This document shows positions 21,103 to 33,752 of a DNA stretch of 64,000 bases, in pieces (within the stretch, counting starts at the first letter, position 1; each line of letters begins with the position of its first letter). Where the stretch lies: assembly GCA_025531455.1 (NCBI GenBank), contig JAMYHL010000002.1, positions 992,001-1,056,000 of the forward strand. The letters run 5' to 3'. A program made the position numbers and the translations under genes. This stretch comes from Apiotrichum sp. Y4204. Taxonomy: Eukaryota; Basidiomycota; Tremellomycetes; Trichosporonales; Trichosporonaceae. The notes beneath the pieces are model-generated. The model saw only the letters and a list, made by a program, of their open reading frames with translations. It was not told where the DNA came from and made no database searches.

Positions 21103-22737
21103 TCACTCGGCCGCCGCCGTCTCCGCCTTGGCGGCAGCGCTGGCCTCCTCGGTCGGAGGCGCTGGTTCCGCCTTGGCACGTTTCCGCGCCATGAGCTGCT
21201 CGCGGAGTACTTTGCGCTTACGCTCGGCAATGAGGCGCGCGCGGAGCTCGGACGCGCGCTCTTCAGCTGACCCGGCGCCATTCGCAGGCGCAGGGGCAGG
21301 TACCGGCGGGGCCTTGCTCGCCGGCTCCGGCTCTGCCGGCGCAAGACGCGAAAGCAGCGTCCCGCCGCCGTCCGGGGCAGCAGCCGTCATCTCGCCCTTG
21401 ATCGCTTCGCCCTTGGCCTTTGCCAGGCGCTCCAGCAAGCTCTGTCTCCGTTCCGCGGCGCCGCGCACCGCAATCCCCGCACCAGCGAGCGCGCGCAGCG
21501 CGCCAGCCGCAGCGGCCTGCGGCTCCTCTCTCCGCTCCCCTTTGGCCCCTGCCGTTCCACCGGTCTCGGCGCGCCGCCTTTCACGCTGGCGCGTGCGCTG
21601 GTCCCGCCGCCGCCGCCGCTTATCCGCCGCAGCGAGTTCGCGGGCATACTCAGGATCAAGCCACGTGTCGGGCTGGTCCCACCGCCGCTCGCCGCGGGCG
21701 GGGGCGGGCGTGAATGTGTCTGCGCGCGCGAGGTCGCGGCGCGGAGAACGAGAACGAGGAGAGCGCGAGTCGTCCGAGTATGGCGATAATGAGCGGGATC
21801 GGGATCGGGATCGAGAACGTGATCTTGACCCCGAGCTTGACCACGAACGCTCAGACCCCGAGATGGATCTCGACCGTGACCGCGACCGCCCCCTCCTTGC
21901 CTCAGGAAACGGTTCCCCGGCCTCGGCGTAGCTCACAACGTCATCATACTCCTCGAGCACGCCAAACGGGGAGCGTAGGAACGCATACAACTCGTGGGCG
22001 AGATGTTCCGCATGTTCCCCAAGCACGGGTTCGAGAAGGCGCACGGCGACAGGCGAACGGATATCGGCGGTCGCAAGCAATCCGAGCACATGTTCCGTCG
22101 CTTGCTCAGGCTCGTCAAACCACACGCGCATCTCCCGGGAGAGGAACGCCCGCGCCCGCGCGGCCGTCGCGGCGTCCATTTCTCGCGGCGGCGGATTCGC
22201 CCGGTATCCCGTGTACGCGTTGCTCGCTACGTGCTTTACCCATAGCCCCCGGGAGTAGACTTCGCGGCGGCGCGCGAGGGCGGCTGCGTCTGCGCGGACT
22301 TTGCGCGAGGGGGAGAGCGCGCGCGGACCGAATGGCGAGGGGAGGGGCGGGAGGAAGAGCTGCTGTTAGGCTAAGAAGGGTCAGGGGACGCACTTTTGTT
22401 GGTGGTGGCGTGTCTAGCCCGTGCGAGAGATAGTCGCCCATCTGGGCATTACACAGCGGGCAGCGGCGCGAGTGGTTGGCCCACACGCCGATACATGCGA
22501 ACTGGGGTCAGCGAGCGCCATGGGAGCAAAGCGGGAAGCGGGCGTGGATGGCTCTTCTACAGTTGACAGCCATTCTGACGCCTGTGCTTCACGCTTCACG
22601 GATGAGCGACTCACGCAGAACTCGTGGCCGCAGCGCAGGGCCGAGCGGTCCGCAAACGGCGCCAAGCAGATGGTACAGCGCTCGAGGGCGCGCGACGGCC
22701 CCGCAGACGGGTGCCGCTCTCGTGGGCGGGAAGTCAT
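21103..22737 (-). CDS. Topors-like RING E3 ligase with RS domain
   Basis: Minus-strand exons 22615-22737, 22394-22501 and 21103-22359, about 495 residues. The RING finger is split between exons 1 and 2: CTICLAPF, then CGHEFCFACIG, then CPLCNAQMG, a complete C3HC4 set. After it comes a conserved segment with YSRGLWVKHVASNAYTGYR, and FLSREMRVWFDEPEQATEHV through FLRSPFGVLEEYDDVV. This is the arrangement of Topors, which is a ubiquitin and SUMO ligase in animals. Next is an Arg-Ser dipeptide tract of about 60 residues, then a long basic/Ala-rich helix-prone tail. Nuclear localisation is likely. The acceptor of the last intron could be shifted by three bases. Start at 22737 is the first in-frame ATG. 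Confidence 0.85.
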
Positions 22738-23210
22738 CTGCTGTCAGCTGGGAAAACTGGTACAATGACCAAAGTAGCTGACTTACGGGTTACACGAGGT
22801 TTGGCTTCCGGGCACGACGCTTGGATGGAGACTCGACTGGCGGGCGGAGACTGTCCCGAGGATTGGGCGATGACGGACTGGCGGATTGGCGCCGGGATGA
22901 ACCGCTACAGGAGACGAGATGAGGAACAGTCGATTCCAAGCGACGTGATGATTGTGGACTCCGGAGAAGGGATGATGCCAAAGCAGAGAAGCTCAAAGCT
23001 CGAAGCGCGGAGCTCGAAGCAGCTATGATCATCGTCGCACTTGGCATGGCTGGGCATCACGGGAATCCGGAAAAAGAAGTCAACAACTGGGGGAAATGGA
23101 ACTCGGGAGCCACCTGCACGCCTTTAAAATTCAGTGCGCCTAAAGTTTCGGAGCCTATTTTCCACAAAAGCTGATGAAAGAACCAGACAGGTCAGTCCGC
23201 AAAAAGACCA
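22738..23210. other. intergenic region
   Basis: Upstream flank of the Topors-like gene and 3' flank of the tRNA. No supported gene. Confidence 0.35.
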
Positions 23211-23312
23211 GGTGCGACAGGGATTTGAACCCTGGCGTCTTACGACAAATGATGGACTAGAAGCTCTGGAGCAGATTCTAATCATTCCCCTTAACCACTC
23301 GGGCATCGCACC
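23211..23312 (-). tRNA. tRNA-Ser(AGA) with 22-nt intron
   Basis: Minus-strand transcript. The acceptor stem GGTGCGA pairs with TCGCACC. The D arm reads GCCCGAGTGGTTAAGGGG. The anticodon stem AATGA pairs with TCATT. The loop starts TTAGAA, giving anticodon AGA after U33. The intron occupies 23254-23275, directly 3' of the base following the anticodon, the standard nuclear position, and begins TCT, complementary to the anticodon. A long variable arm follows and a T arm CAGGG-TTCAAAT-CCCTG. The long variable arm plus AGA identifies serine. Mature exons are 23276-23312 and 23211-23253. The SEN endonuclease, one subunit of which is encoded at 61938-63036, would remove the intron. Confidence 0.93.
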
Positions 23313-23702
23313 TTGATGACTTTCACAAGTCTTTGTTCCCTGCGTCTGACCTCCTTTCCTTCTGTCGCGAAGAGGACTTGAAGGAGAGTCTCTTCCCCAG
23401 ATCGCGAGACTGAATGCTTTACTGACAGAAAGGATCCAGAATGCCTGATCCCACACTAATTCCATGAGTAGCTGTCAACGCCTTAACAACACGCGGTGGT
23501 TGTACGGCAGCGGAACATCCTTGTGGAATGCGACCACGGCACCCACTTCCCGGCACGCAACCTTATCGCATGGGGACCGGTAACTGTGAGCTAATAATGC
23601 ATGACCAAGGATGAAATAAGATGGAATAAACTATGCGAGTGTAGAGACAGGCTCTGATGATATAATAAATGCACAATGAGACACGATGGCGGATCAAGGA
23701 AC
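23313..23702. other. intergenic region
   Basis: Upstream of the tRNA and 3' flank of the MFS gene. Nothing further recognised. Confidence 0.35.
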
Positions 23703-26131
23703 TTAGAGCGCCTGGGACGCGACAGACTGGGACAAACTCAAGCGGCGCTGCTTGGGCGAGAGGGGCATGCCGTCATTCTTCTCCATGTCGCGGAACTCGC
23801 GCTCAAAGTACGAGTGGGCGTTGGACGAAAGCTCGTCGTCCTCGTGGTCCTGGACGTCCTTGACGCTGCTCTGCTCCTTGAGGAGGTCCTGCTGGCGCGC
23901 CTCCCACATGACACGGAGCTCCTTGACACGCTGCTGACGGTCGAGCTCGGGGTCGTACGCGCGATGACGCTTAAGGACGAAGCGCTCAAACCACGAGAGG
24001 TGGCGGGGGTGGACGGCAATACCGTGGTAGTCCTGCGCACGGCCGTCGCGGACAAACGCCCAGTAACGGTCCTGCTCACGGAGGTCGAGGCCAGTGACGT
24101 CGGGAATGAAGAGCTGGGTGGTGATCCAGCCAGCGAAGCCGAACCAGCAGACGACCCAGAACTTGGTGTGCGAGTCAATGTAGTTGTAGATGACGGCAGG
24201 GAGGAGAGCACCAAGCTTGCCGGCGGCAGCAGAGAGACCGTGGGCAGTGGCACGGACCGAGACGGGGAAGACCTCGGCGGCGAGCAGGAAGGTGGTGCAG
24301 TTGGGGCCGAACTGTTGGAAGAACGAGGCGAGGAAGTAGATGGTCTGGAAGCCGGCAATGTGCTCCTTGGACTGAAGCTGCTTGTACCAGATGGCGGGGA
24401 GGAGGTAGAGGATACCACAGAAGAGGAAGCCGACGGTCTGCATACGCTTGCGGCCGTAGAATTTGTGGTCGACGAGGAAGGCGGCGAGGTAGTAGCCGAC
24501 AAGCGAGACACCGACGTTGAGGAGGTTCCAGAGCCAGATGGTCATAACACTGCTGTTACCGGGCGAGATGACCTTGATGAACGACGAGGCAAAGAGCTTG
24601 GCACCGTAGAAGAGGAAGTCGGCAAGGAGCCAGCCCATGCAGGTACCGAAGAGACGGCCGCCGAAGTGGGTCGAGACGAGCTTGAGCGAGATGAGGTCAT
24701 AGCCCGACTGGTTGACACGAGCGTTCTTCTTCGACTTGCGGAGGGCAGACTCCGAGTACGTCTTGCGGTAGTAACGGTAGTAGGCAAGCCAGAGGGTGGG
24801 GAGGATCATGACGGCGAAGGAGACACGGAAGACCCACTGGCCGGTCTTCTTCGAGTACGGGGGCGACGAACCGCCGTGGAAGATAAGAAGCAGGATAATG
24901 AGGACGCCCTGGTTGAGGAGCTGACCCCAGCCCTGCATCAGGAACGCAAGAACGACGTTGCGGCCACGGTGAAGCTTGTCATCCGTCTGTGCGTTGCCAG
25001 AAGGTGCCTTGTGCTCGAGTGCCGAAGTCGACGTCATTGGGTACTCGCCACCGACACCAAGGGTGTAGATGAACTGGCACCAAGCGTAGCAGATGACCCA
25101 GCCGTTGAGGGTAGTACCCCACGAGGCGGTGAGCATGACCAGACCCAGAGTCATGATGAGCGCATCCTGGACGAGACCGACACGGCGGCCGATCCAGTCG
25201 CCCTCGATACCGACACCAATCTGGCCGACAATGATACCAATAATCTGAATGTACGACACGGCAGCGATCCAGTTGGCGTCACAGACCTCGTGGGTCTTCC
25301 AGCACTGCGGCCAGACGGCCTGGTAGAGTGCAGTCAGGTTTCCAATAGACTGTATTGTCAGCAAGTCATCCTGAATGCCAAGACACCAGCGGTCCCTGCG
25401 GAGAAAGGGGCGACCAAGTGGGAGTTATTAAAAAGTGCCACTGGCGACTGCCACATTCAGGTGCAGTCTTGGCACCATTCACTGGTCACAAGTGGTCCAA
25501 AGACCAAAGGCCGCCTTTTCCGCAACGGACGGACGCGGACAAGATGCAAGATACGTACGAAAATGGTGTATCTGGCTGTCAGCAACGGAACGGAAGGGGC
25601 GCAGTGCTGGGTTTCAAAACTCACCCTTCCGTGAACATGCCCATACCAGTCGTGACGTAGCGGGAGCAGTAGGCGGTGAATGGCGAGAGAGGGTCCTTCT
25701 TGAACATGCTCCACACGACGTTGAGCTCGCGCTTGCACTCGGCAGTGGCCTGGTTGTTGACCCATTTCTGGCGCTCCTTGTAGGGCATGTCGGCCTGCGG
25801 TTAGCCTTGGCCGGAAAGAAAGAGAACGTTGTACGGGGCATGTGACCGGTACAGCTGGCACACGGGCGTGGCAACGATTGTCGCCGTGCGATGGAGGATC
25901 ATTCCAATCTTCGCACTAAATCGCAGCCCGATCCACCATGGTTCCAGAAGTTCCAGAAGCCGCACGGGCCAGAAGTGGCACCCCATCACCGTAGCAACTC
26001 ACCCAGTAGACACCATCCTCGTTGTACGAGTCCTCGGGGCAGAGGTCGAGAAAGAGGGGGTGGGCGGTGGTAAAGTCGATCTCCTTGGGCCCAGAGGGGA
26101 TCGTGTCGTCGAGGTCCGGGAGGTACGACAT
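23703..26131 (-). CDS. MFS transporter, glycerophosphodiester/phosphate permease-like
   Basis: Minus-strand exons 26003-26131, 25625-25794, 25559-25571 (13 nt) and 23703-25349, giving 652 residues. The microexon restores the family segment FTEGYTIFSIGNLTALYQ, which no other splice choice produces in frame. A cytosolic N-terminus is followed by about 12 hydrophobic segments with MFS loops GDWIGRRVGLVQD and GVGGEYPMTSTSALE in the N-half and VDHKFYGRKRMQT in the C-half. EVFPVSVRATAHG is typical of the sugar-porter-like/GIT branch. A charged C-terminal tail of about 100 residues is cytosolic. It resembles fungal Git1-like permeases for glycerophosphoinositol or phosphate; the substrate is inferred. 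Located at the plasma membrane. Confidence 0.86.
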
Positions 26132-28539
26132 GATGAGGGGAGGGGATCTGGCGGCCTGGAGCAGTGATGGAGAGAAGAGGAAGAGAAGAGAACTCTAGCG
26201 CCTGTCAACGGCGTCTACTCTACTGCACTAGGTGCGAGAAGTCTAGGTGAAGGGGATGAAGATGTGGAAGAAAAGTAATCATCTTTTTCCCGTTCTGATC
26301 TTTTAGGTCTCCATGGGCTGGCTGATCTTGCCGCGCTGCCAGACGAGCCAGAACGCCAGGAAGCTGGAAGTTTGCTCGCCCGACTCATGTGCGTGCCCAT
26401 ACGGCACCCAGTTGTGCCCCTTTGTTCCCCCCCAGTCCCTGTTTTGGAAGCTGGCTCGCCAAAGAGCTTGTAGTCATGTACCGGCGCACCGGCGCACCGG
26501 CGCAGGCGCCGCCCGTCGCTGATGTGGATGTCCTCCAGGATTGTGCACCACTCTGGCCACTCTGTGGAACAAGGTGAAAGGTGAAATTCTATCCAACAAT
26601 ACCCGGCACGCGACCCACATGCCGACAGATGGCGCCGGATCCTCCTATTGGCCAGAGTTGCTCGAACGTGTGTCGTGCCTGAACGAGATATTACACGCCC
26701 CCCGGTGCCGTGCCGCTCACCATGAAAAGCAAAATCCTTAGGTCTTCCGCCTGTGCGATGTGGTACCCTGTCCCCATTCCGCCCATTTGGGCCATTTACC
26801 GTGATCCTCGCCCCTGATCTGCGTCCTGAGCGTCCATCGCTTCTTCTTTCCCCACCCACCAAAGATGCAAGCCAAGACTTTTTCAACGATGAGAACAGCA
26901 CCATTCCGACGGGTTTCGTCTTATCGCTCACACGACCTCAATGTTGCTCGTGTGACTGCTCGTGTGACCTCTTGGCAGGCGTCCAAGATAGACCGTGCCA
27001 AGGATGAGCAGTGTTATCTCCAGAAACGACATTCGGCTTCTAACAAAGAAGCTGTCAATCAATCATTCTGCCAACTGCCACAGTGTAGAGCATAGAGCAT
27101 GCATCGACGCGTCAGAAATGGTCCCCGACGAACGTGTGTGAGCCCCGCGCGGGCCCTGCACCGGGCATAGTGTGCTCCGCGGAGCGAGGGTGCGCAGTCG
27201 GAGCAGTGTGCTGGGGTGGAGCTGGTGGAGAGCTCGATTGATTGGGCTGCGTCTGCCGTCTAGTGGCCTGATGCGGCGGGGCGGCCGCCCACAGCCAACG
27301 CCCCCCGCGGCCGCATCCGAAAGGATCGGGACGGGGGCAAAATTTTCCAGGGTTGGACAAACTAGACTAATAAATGACATAAATCGAACATCGTTAAGTT
27401 GAAGGAATATAAATAATTCAATAAGAGCAGCTGCTAATCATTAGTGTCCGGCCGACCGGCCAGTAACAAGGTTTTGCTCCTGGCCCGACGTCATGGGGGT
27501 GTGGGTTGTTTCAATTTTTTTCTTGCTTCTTTCGTTCAATTTTCCTTGTTCCTTGCACCTTGCACGTCGTTTGTGCCTGCTCCCGCTGAATCGCTTGTGT
27601 CGCTACGACCTTGGCCGCATACAGCAAGCGGCAAGTGATACAGCCAGTATGAACTTTGGGCGAGATGCTACAAGCGTACAAGCTATACGACGTCACAATG
27701 CACGCGGCTGCCGAGCTGCCCGTCCCAAAATCTCAAAACCTTCAAATCTCTCAGATATTTCCATTCCCTTCGGCAGGCCCACCTGGTGTCTAAATCGGTG
27801 CGATATTTTGGAATTAGGCGATTATTACGAGAGGAAAGATCGGCAGCCGCAGATTGTGGGGAACGTCGAACGCGACTACCACAGACTAGAGCTGGGAGGA
27901 GCAAGCGCACCAGACACGCCAGACGCGCCAGACACCCATGCGGCCTGCGGAATACTAAACACTTGAGCTTTCACACTCCTCAGCCAATTGAAGCGCTAGC
28001 GGTGCTCGCGCGACCACCTCGGAGCTCCTGACCTGGCGCTATACCGCGGACTGGAGTTGTAAATGGTTGGATTGTTGAATTGTTGGATCGATTCCCACAC
28101 ACTCTCTCATGTATTTTTAGCTGCTGATAGCACTAGCGTGCTACTACTGGGCTGGTTTCTAGTGGCCGAGTCACCGTCCAAAGGTATGCAGATCCATCCG
28201 CAATTACAACTGAGACACAATGCTCTGCTGATCAATCGAGACTATCCAGACCCACTCAGGCAGATTGGCCTAATAAAGGACACCATCGCTCGGATCGGCA
28301 CGCTCGGTCCGCCACTGTTCTTGATTTGTCTCAGTACCACAACTTAGATAAGGACACTATACGCAACAAACTCTATGCTAAACCAACCTCGATCTATCCT
28401 ACCAGCACCTCTGCAATCAAGTTTCTGGAAGCTTGATGCCAATGACGAAAGCCTACTCATCACCTGAAACGTGCGTTCCACCTCTTACGTGTCTCCTCTA
28501 TCTAATCAAGCACGTTCAACTTGATCCCTAACCGTGCTG
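26132..28539. other. 2.4-kb region without convincing genes
   Basis: A minus-strand frame at 26215-26931 is open but compositionally random. A short tandem (ACCGGCGC units) sits at about 26480. A very GC-rich patch at 27110-27340 is followed by an AT-rich stretch at 27360-27440. No protein family, tRNA or snRNA was recognised. Confidence 0.4.
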
Positions 28540-30016
28540 TCACTCGTAGACAATCTTGTTCACGAGGGTCCCTAGACATGTCAGCACGCATCACTGATTG
28601 ACCACTCGAGTTGCAGCCGGATTTCTCACCGATCCCGTGTGAGATGGTGCAGCACACGTCGTCACCGTCTTGGAGTGCCTGGCCGCGCGACCAGCCGATG
28701 CCGGGCGGCGTGCCCGTCAGGATCGTCGCGCCCGGGGGCAATGTCGTCCCCATCGAAAGGTATGATACAATCCTATGAGTCAGTTTGGAGGGTTACTGCG
28801 TGAATGGTCTTTCCGGACAGGAGGTATGCCTCATGCAGTGTGCCCCGCTCTCAGATCGGCGGAAGTCTGTGTGCAGGAGGAACGCGAAACTGACCTTCAC
28901 CCTTGGGGTGCCACACAGGCCGGGGCAGTGTGAGAACAGCTCCAACATCCAGTCTCACTCGCATGCACGGATGCGTGAGTACTCACTCAGACACGTGCCA
29001 GATCATACTCTGCGCAGTCCCCGATTGCACGACATAACCGTTCACGCGGGTTTGGAGGGTGACATCTCCGGGGTCCATAAGGGCCGTGGTGGACACGATG
29101 CACGGCCCAACGGGACAAAACTTGTCAAACCCTGGGGAGAGTGAGTAACTGATCCGTCCCGGTTAGTCATCGACACCCACCCTTGGAGTAACCCCATTGC
29201 GAGCACTGGTCCTGGAGCTTGCGTGCCGTGAGGTCGTTGGCACACGTCCAGCCGAGGACATACTTCAATGCGTCGCCAGGAGAAACGTTGCGGCAGCGGC
29301 GGCCGATCACGATCGCGAGCTCGACCTCATAATCTACCTGGTTGTCCTGTGCACAGATGGGGATTGGGATGTGCTCGCCTGGATTTGCGAGGGCGGCGGC
29401 GGGCTTGAAAAAGAGGCTTGGAACGGGAGGGAGGGGGAGACCGAGCTCAAGCGCGTGGTCCGTGTAATTGAGGCCCGTTGCCCGAATTGTGCCAACCTGC
29501 TCTTCACTCACGGGCGACAGGAGCTGCGGGATCAGCGCTGCCCATGTTTTCATCTATCAAATTCTCGCCTCAGCACATACCTTGTGGATTTGGATACGCT
29601 CGCCTGTACGCTTGGCGGCTGCGTCCCAGGGGAAACGGGCGTCGAGGACATGGGCGAATACAGGTACACCCTTGGCGGTGGCGAGGCCCACTGCCCTCAG
29701 TTGCTGACGTGCCAAAAGTGTGCTCACCATCAATGTTGTCGTCGACAGGCTCACCGAGTAGCGTGCGGCCGTCGACGGCAACGAAGCGAACGAGGCGGCG
29801 GAACGGCCACGGCCCAAGCTGTGTGTGAGCGTCTCCGACCAGAGCGTTCCCTCATTCCAGCAAACTCACCTCAGTCTCGCCTGGGGCACACGCTGCGCCG
29901 TTGGTTCCGTTGGAGGCCACGTCCGAATGCCCGTTGATAATGGGCCTGACGGAGTGGAGACGGCCATTGAGGCCGTTGGTGTTATGGGCGGTGAGATGTT
30001 CCATCGTGACGGTCAT
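28540..30016 (-). CDS. fumarylacetoacetate hydrolase (FAH) family protein
   Basis: Minus-strand exons 29870-30016, 29728-29818, 29581-29690, 29181-29523, 28987-29131, 28630-28772 and 28540-28571; 336 residues. After a variable N-terminus comes LVRFVAVDGRTLLGEPV, then the catalytic domain: GTIRATGLNYTDHALELG, FKPAAALANPGE, YEVELAIVIG (metal-binding Glu pair), GWTCANDLTARKLQ (metal-binding Asp), GPCIVSTTAL, and TILTGTPPGIG. These are the hallmarks of FAHD1-type acylpyruvase or fumarylpyruvate-type hydrolases acting on beta-diketo acids with Mg. No mitochondrial leader is evident. Intron 5 (about 215 nt) is long for this window. The exact substrate is unknown; aromatic or tyrosine breakdown intermediates are likely candidates. 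Confidence 0.88.
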
Positions 30017-32632
30017 GACAGATCAATCACTGCGGACTGTGGAGATGAGGACAGGTGGATTATAAAGGGAGAAAGCAGATGGAGAAAGAGTGGGAAAGCG
30101 TGGAGTCGAATGAAGGATGAGGATGAGAATGTGCTGAGAGAGGGAGGGAGGGAGGGATATAAGGACTGTGGTGGAAGGAGTGGGAAAGACGTCGGCGGAG
30201 GGGCGAGCGCGCTGGAGCTTGTGACTGGCGAGAGAAAGAGGAGAGGGACGGGAACGGACGCACATCTGTCCTTCCAACCATTTGGCGAGCAGCGAGCGTC
30301 GGGTGGCGAGCAGTGTACAAACGTACAAGTGTGCCGTGTATTGGGGCGCACGTCGAACCAAGCTATCCGGAGGTTTGCGTCCGCTCCCACTTTGGGTATG
30401 CCGCTGTAGTCTAGTGCTTCCTTGTCGGCGTTTGAACATCAGTCCAGGTAATACCGACTGGTCGATGGATCAAGGATGGGACTAAGAACGAGAGACTAGC
30501 CCGCAGTGCACCGCTTGCAGCTCGTCAGTTCGTCGGGATGGCGACAGAGGAACAGTTGGTCACATCTGGGTGTTGAGCCCATCTCTCTCACCCCCTCTCC
30601 CCCTCCACTGATGTCGGAAAGTCAAGGGGAACTAGGAAGTGAACGAAGCAGTCTTTGCGGGGCATGATCCGTGTTCTGTATGGAAAGGGAATGGTAGAGC
30701 TTGTCGTGAGGTATCTCCGAGATCTGGGATCACAGAAAGAGTACGCAGTCTGTAAGCCAGTGAGGGTTGTTGTGCCTGTCAGAAGGAGTCCAGACCGGAG
30801 AGGCGAGACAAACTTACTCGTCTCACAGAGCTCAGCCGATCAGCCTCTCAGGTCCAGTCAGCTTCTAGCCCAATGGTTGCAGGTTCAGTACTGTAGCTGT
30901 CTGCAAGGAATTGCAAGACGTCATGATGGATGCTCTTTCTGTACAAACGCTCATCGCGATGTCACTTCTGAGGATCTCAACCCGACAGCCAAGAGCAGCA
31001 AACCACACAATGTTGTCATGCCGAGAAGAGAAGTCAAGAGCTCGACCACCGCCCCGAAGGTTCAGCCCGAGATCTCCAGTTGCCAGTGACCAGTGGCGCC
31101 AGCTCCGGCCCAGCTATGTCGGGGCCAACCTTGCTTCCATCGTCTAGATCTCTTCATCACGGAATGCGTACGACGCCAGAATAACGCAGGTTCCCCACTC
31201 GCCGCGCCACAGTGTCACTGTCGTATCGGACTAGTAGCTGGTATGAGGCGCACCAAACCAGAAGGCCATTCTTCATTTCCTGTTTCTGCCCTGTCGGCAA
31301 GGACGGATCGGTGGGAAGCGGTTCGGCCAGTGTGCCCAAGTGGGAGAGGGCAAGCTTATCAAGACTCTGGAATCGTTCTTTCTCGGTTGCAGAACTTTAA
31401 TGGTTTGGAAGCTGAAAGATTCCAAACAATGAGCTGAGCACGCACCGGAAGAAGGCGGCCGAAGACTGCGACGCAAAACAAACCCACCACTACCGTAGCT
31501 CAAGTGAGATATGTACAGTAGATTCCCAGGTTCCAGCGATTCTCGCAATGGCATCCCGACAGAAACATTCTCGCGGTGGTGGCGTTACAACTGCGCCATC
31601 GTCCGCCCACACCGACCCATTTCCCGAGACAGAAGGCCGTGGCCGCTGCATGCGGCATGTTGCAGGACGTCATCCTCCCGATAAACTTTCTACATTGAGG
31701 ATCCGGATATCCGGCGTGACGACTGATAAGGTTCTGTCCATCACCGCTTCAACGGCAGATTTGGCGCGGTGCTCTCATCCCGTACATGCTGTGGAGCCTC
31801 ATGACCACCCACATCAGCCTTTCGGCTGAGGAACACGTGCCTCGTTCCAGCTCACCAGCTCACCCGATCGATCAAAGCCTGCGGAGAAAGTGCCCGACGA
31901 CCAAGACATCGGAGATTTCTCGCCGACCTTCGGTCTCTCCCAACACCATCCTCGTGAAGCTCATGGACGGTCATGTCTCCCAGTGGGCCAGTGAACCCCG
32001 TGTGGCGTCCAGCCCGTCTCCCAGCCCGTCGGCCATCGCTCACACTGGCCATGACGTTAAGCACCGCAAGTTATGCGGAAGAAGGCCCAATCCGAATCTC
32101 CGGAAAGCCCTGGAGCTCCAGATCTCCCATACTCTAAATTATTTCCTGGCAAGAGCCCCCAGGGTCAGCCAGGGGCGGGCACCACCATGAAAAATTACAC
32201 CAACAACAACAACAAATGCTCTCGGCGCGGTCAGACCATCATCCATCACCGTCGACCGATGGACATCAACGATTCACGATGCGGTTCGGGATCCTAGATA
32301 CCTGCATTCCACGGCGGTTGCCGGGGATCGGCTCGGTCAGATTTAACCGCGATCCAGCGGCTCTGTGACTGACAGCGCCGAGCTCGCCGACTTGAAATCC
32401 AGAATGAACGTGGTGGCCCCACCTACGGACTAGTACCCTATCCCGGCCTCGGCGGCCGAGAAGGTCAACCCACACCGCGGACTGCGGCGACCATGGCCTC
32501 CTCCGAGCAGGTCTCTGCATTAATAATATCTGGACCTCCGCATCTCCGTTGTTGATTGACCCTCGCTCGCCACTCATTGTCTCACTCACAACAACACAAC
32601 ATCCACGACACGCGACTGTTATCACGATCGCG
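30017..32632. other. 2.6-kb region without convincing genes
   Basis: Begins with the promoter of the FAH-family gene. Purine-rich repeats (GGGAGGGAGGGA) occur near 30140. Frames at 30655-31089 and 31786-32190 have no recognisable features. Nothing else supported. Confidence 0.4.
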
Positions 32633-33752
32633 ATGATATCTCACCTGAGCTCATTTGCGGCGCTGGCCGCACGGGCCACCACTCCCGACGGGCAGCCAAT
32701 TCCCGATGCGCCGCTCGACTCGCCGTACGGGTACACGCCTGCTATGGCGAACTGCATCGCGTTCACCGTCGTCTTCTCGCTCCTCACCATCGCACACCTC
32801 GGCCTCGCGATCAAGTTCAAGTACTGGGCGGCGATCGTGACCATGGTCGTCGGTGGCCTCCTTGAGATTATCGGGTGGGCCGGACGCCTGTGGTCCGCCA
32901 AAAACCCGCTGCTGTGGGACAACTTTATCATGCAGATCTGCTGGTGAGTGATCATGATGCATGTGGATACTGATAACTCAGCCTTATCCTCGGCCCCGTG
33001 TTCTTCTCCGCCTGGGACTACACCCTTCTGGGCCTGAGCATCAAGCACATCGGCCACCAGTACTCCCTCATCGGCCCGAATCTGTACCTCGTTATCTTTG
33101 TGATTGCCGACATTGTCTCCCTTGTCCTGCAAGCCATCGGCGGCGGTGGCGCAGCCATGGACGCCAAGGAGTACCGCGACACCACGACCAACACCCACAT
33201 CAGTGCGTCTGATGTGTATATCATGAGCTGACCTCAGTGCTTGCCGGTATCCTCTTCCAGCTTGGCACGACGACCATCTTTGTCGTCCTCGCCGTCGACT
33301 TCATCGTCCGCGTCGTGTGGGACAAGCCGTACTCGGCCCGCTGGCTCGAGGCGCGCAACCTCTGCCGCCGCCGGTCAAAGAACACCGAAAAGTCCGGGAG
33401 GGGAACGGGCGACTCCTCTGCGAGCTCGATCGTGACCGACACGACCCACCCGACCCCAAAGCTCGAGGACACGCATGGTCCCTGGCTCCGCAAGAACCAG
33501 TACCTCCTCCTCGGCATCGCGTGGGCCACGCTCATGATCTACATTCGTGGCATTTACCGTTCCATCGAGCTTGCTGAGGGCTGGTCTGGAAAGATCATCA
33601 CAACAGAGGTGAGTTAGAATGATTCCGGGATGGAAACTCACGCGCAGTCGTACTTCATCTGGCTCGACGGGTTCATCATGGTGCTCTGCATGGCTGGCCT
33701 CGCGGTTACGCACCCTGGCTGGCTCCTTCCGCGCAACAAGGGGTGGAAGTGA
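32633..33752 (+). CDS. RTA1-like seven-transmembrane protein
   Basis: Exons 32633-32943, 32982-33202, 33238-33608 and 33648-33752; introns 35-39 nt; 335 residues. Seven hydrophobic segments are visible, among them MANCIAFTVVFSLLTIAHLG, IVTMVVGGLLEIIGWAGR and YLVIFVIADIVSLVLQAIGG. The QAIGGGGAA motif after the fourth segment and GPWLRKNQYLLLGIAWATLMIYIRGIYRSIE are diagnostic of the fungal RTA1/RTM1 (lipid-translocating exporter-like) family. Members are induced by azoles, aminocholesterol or lipids and act at the plasma or vacuolar membrane; direct activity is not firmly known. A charged loop of about 60 residues separates segments five and six. Convergent with the permease gene. Confidence 0.9.

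Noticed and set aside
23676..25634. 652-codon open frame on the plus strand
   Set aside because: It is antisense to the MFS permease; its Val/Leu/Glu-rich composition is the reverse-complement shadow of GC-rich membrane protein codons, while the minus strand has clear transporter motifs.
26215..26931. 238-codon minus-strand frame
   Set aside because: Random composition rich in Arg, Gly and Ser, no motif, no orthologous pattern.
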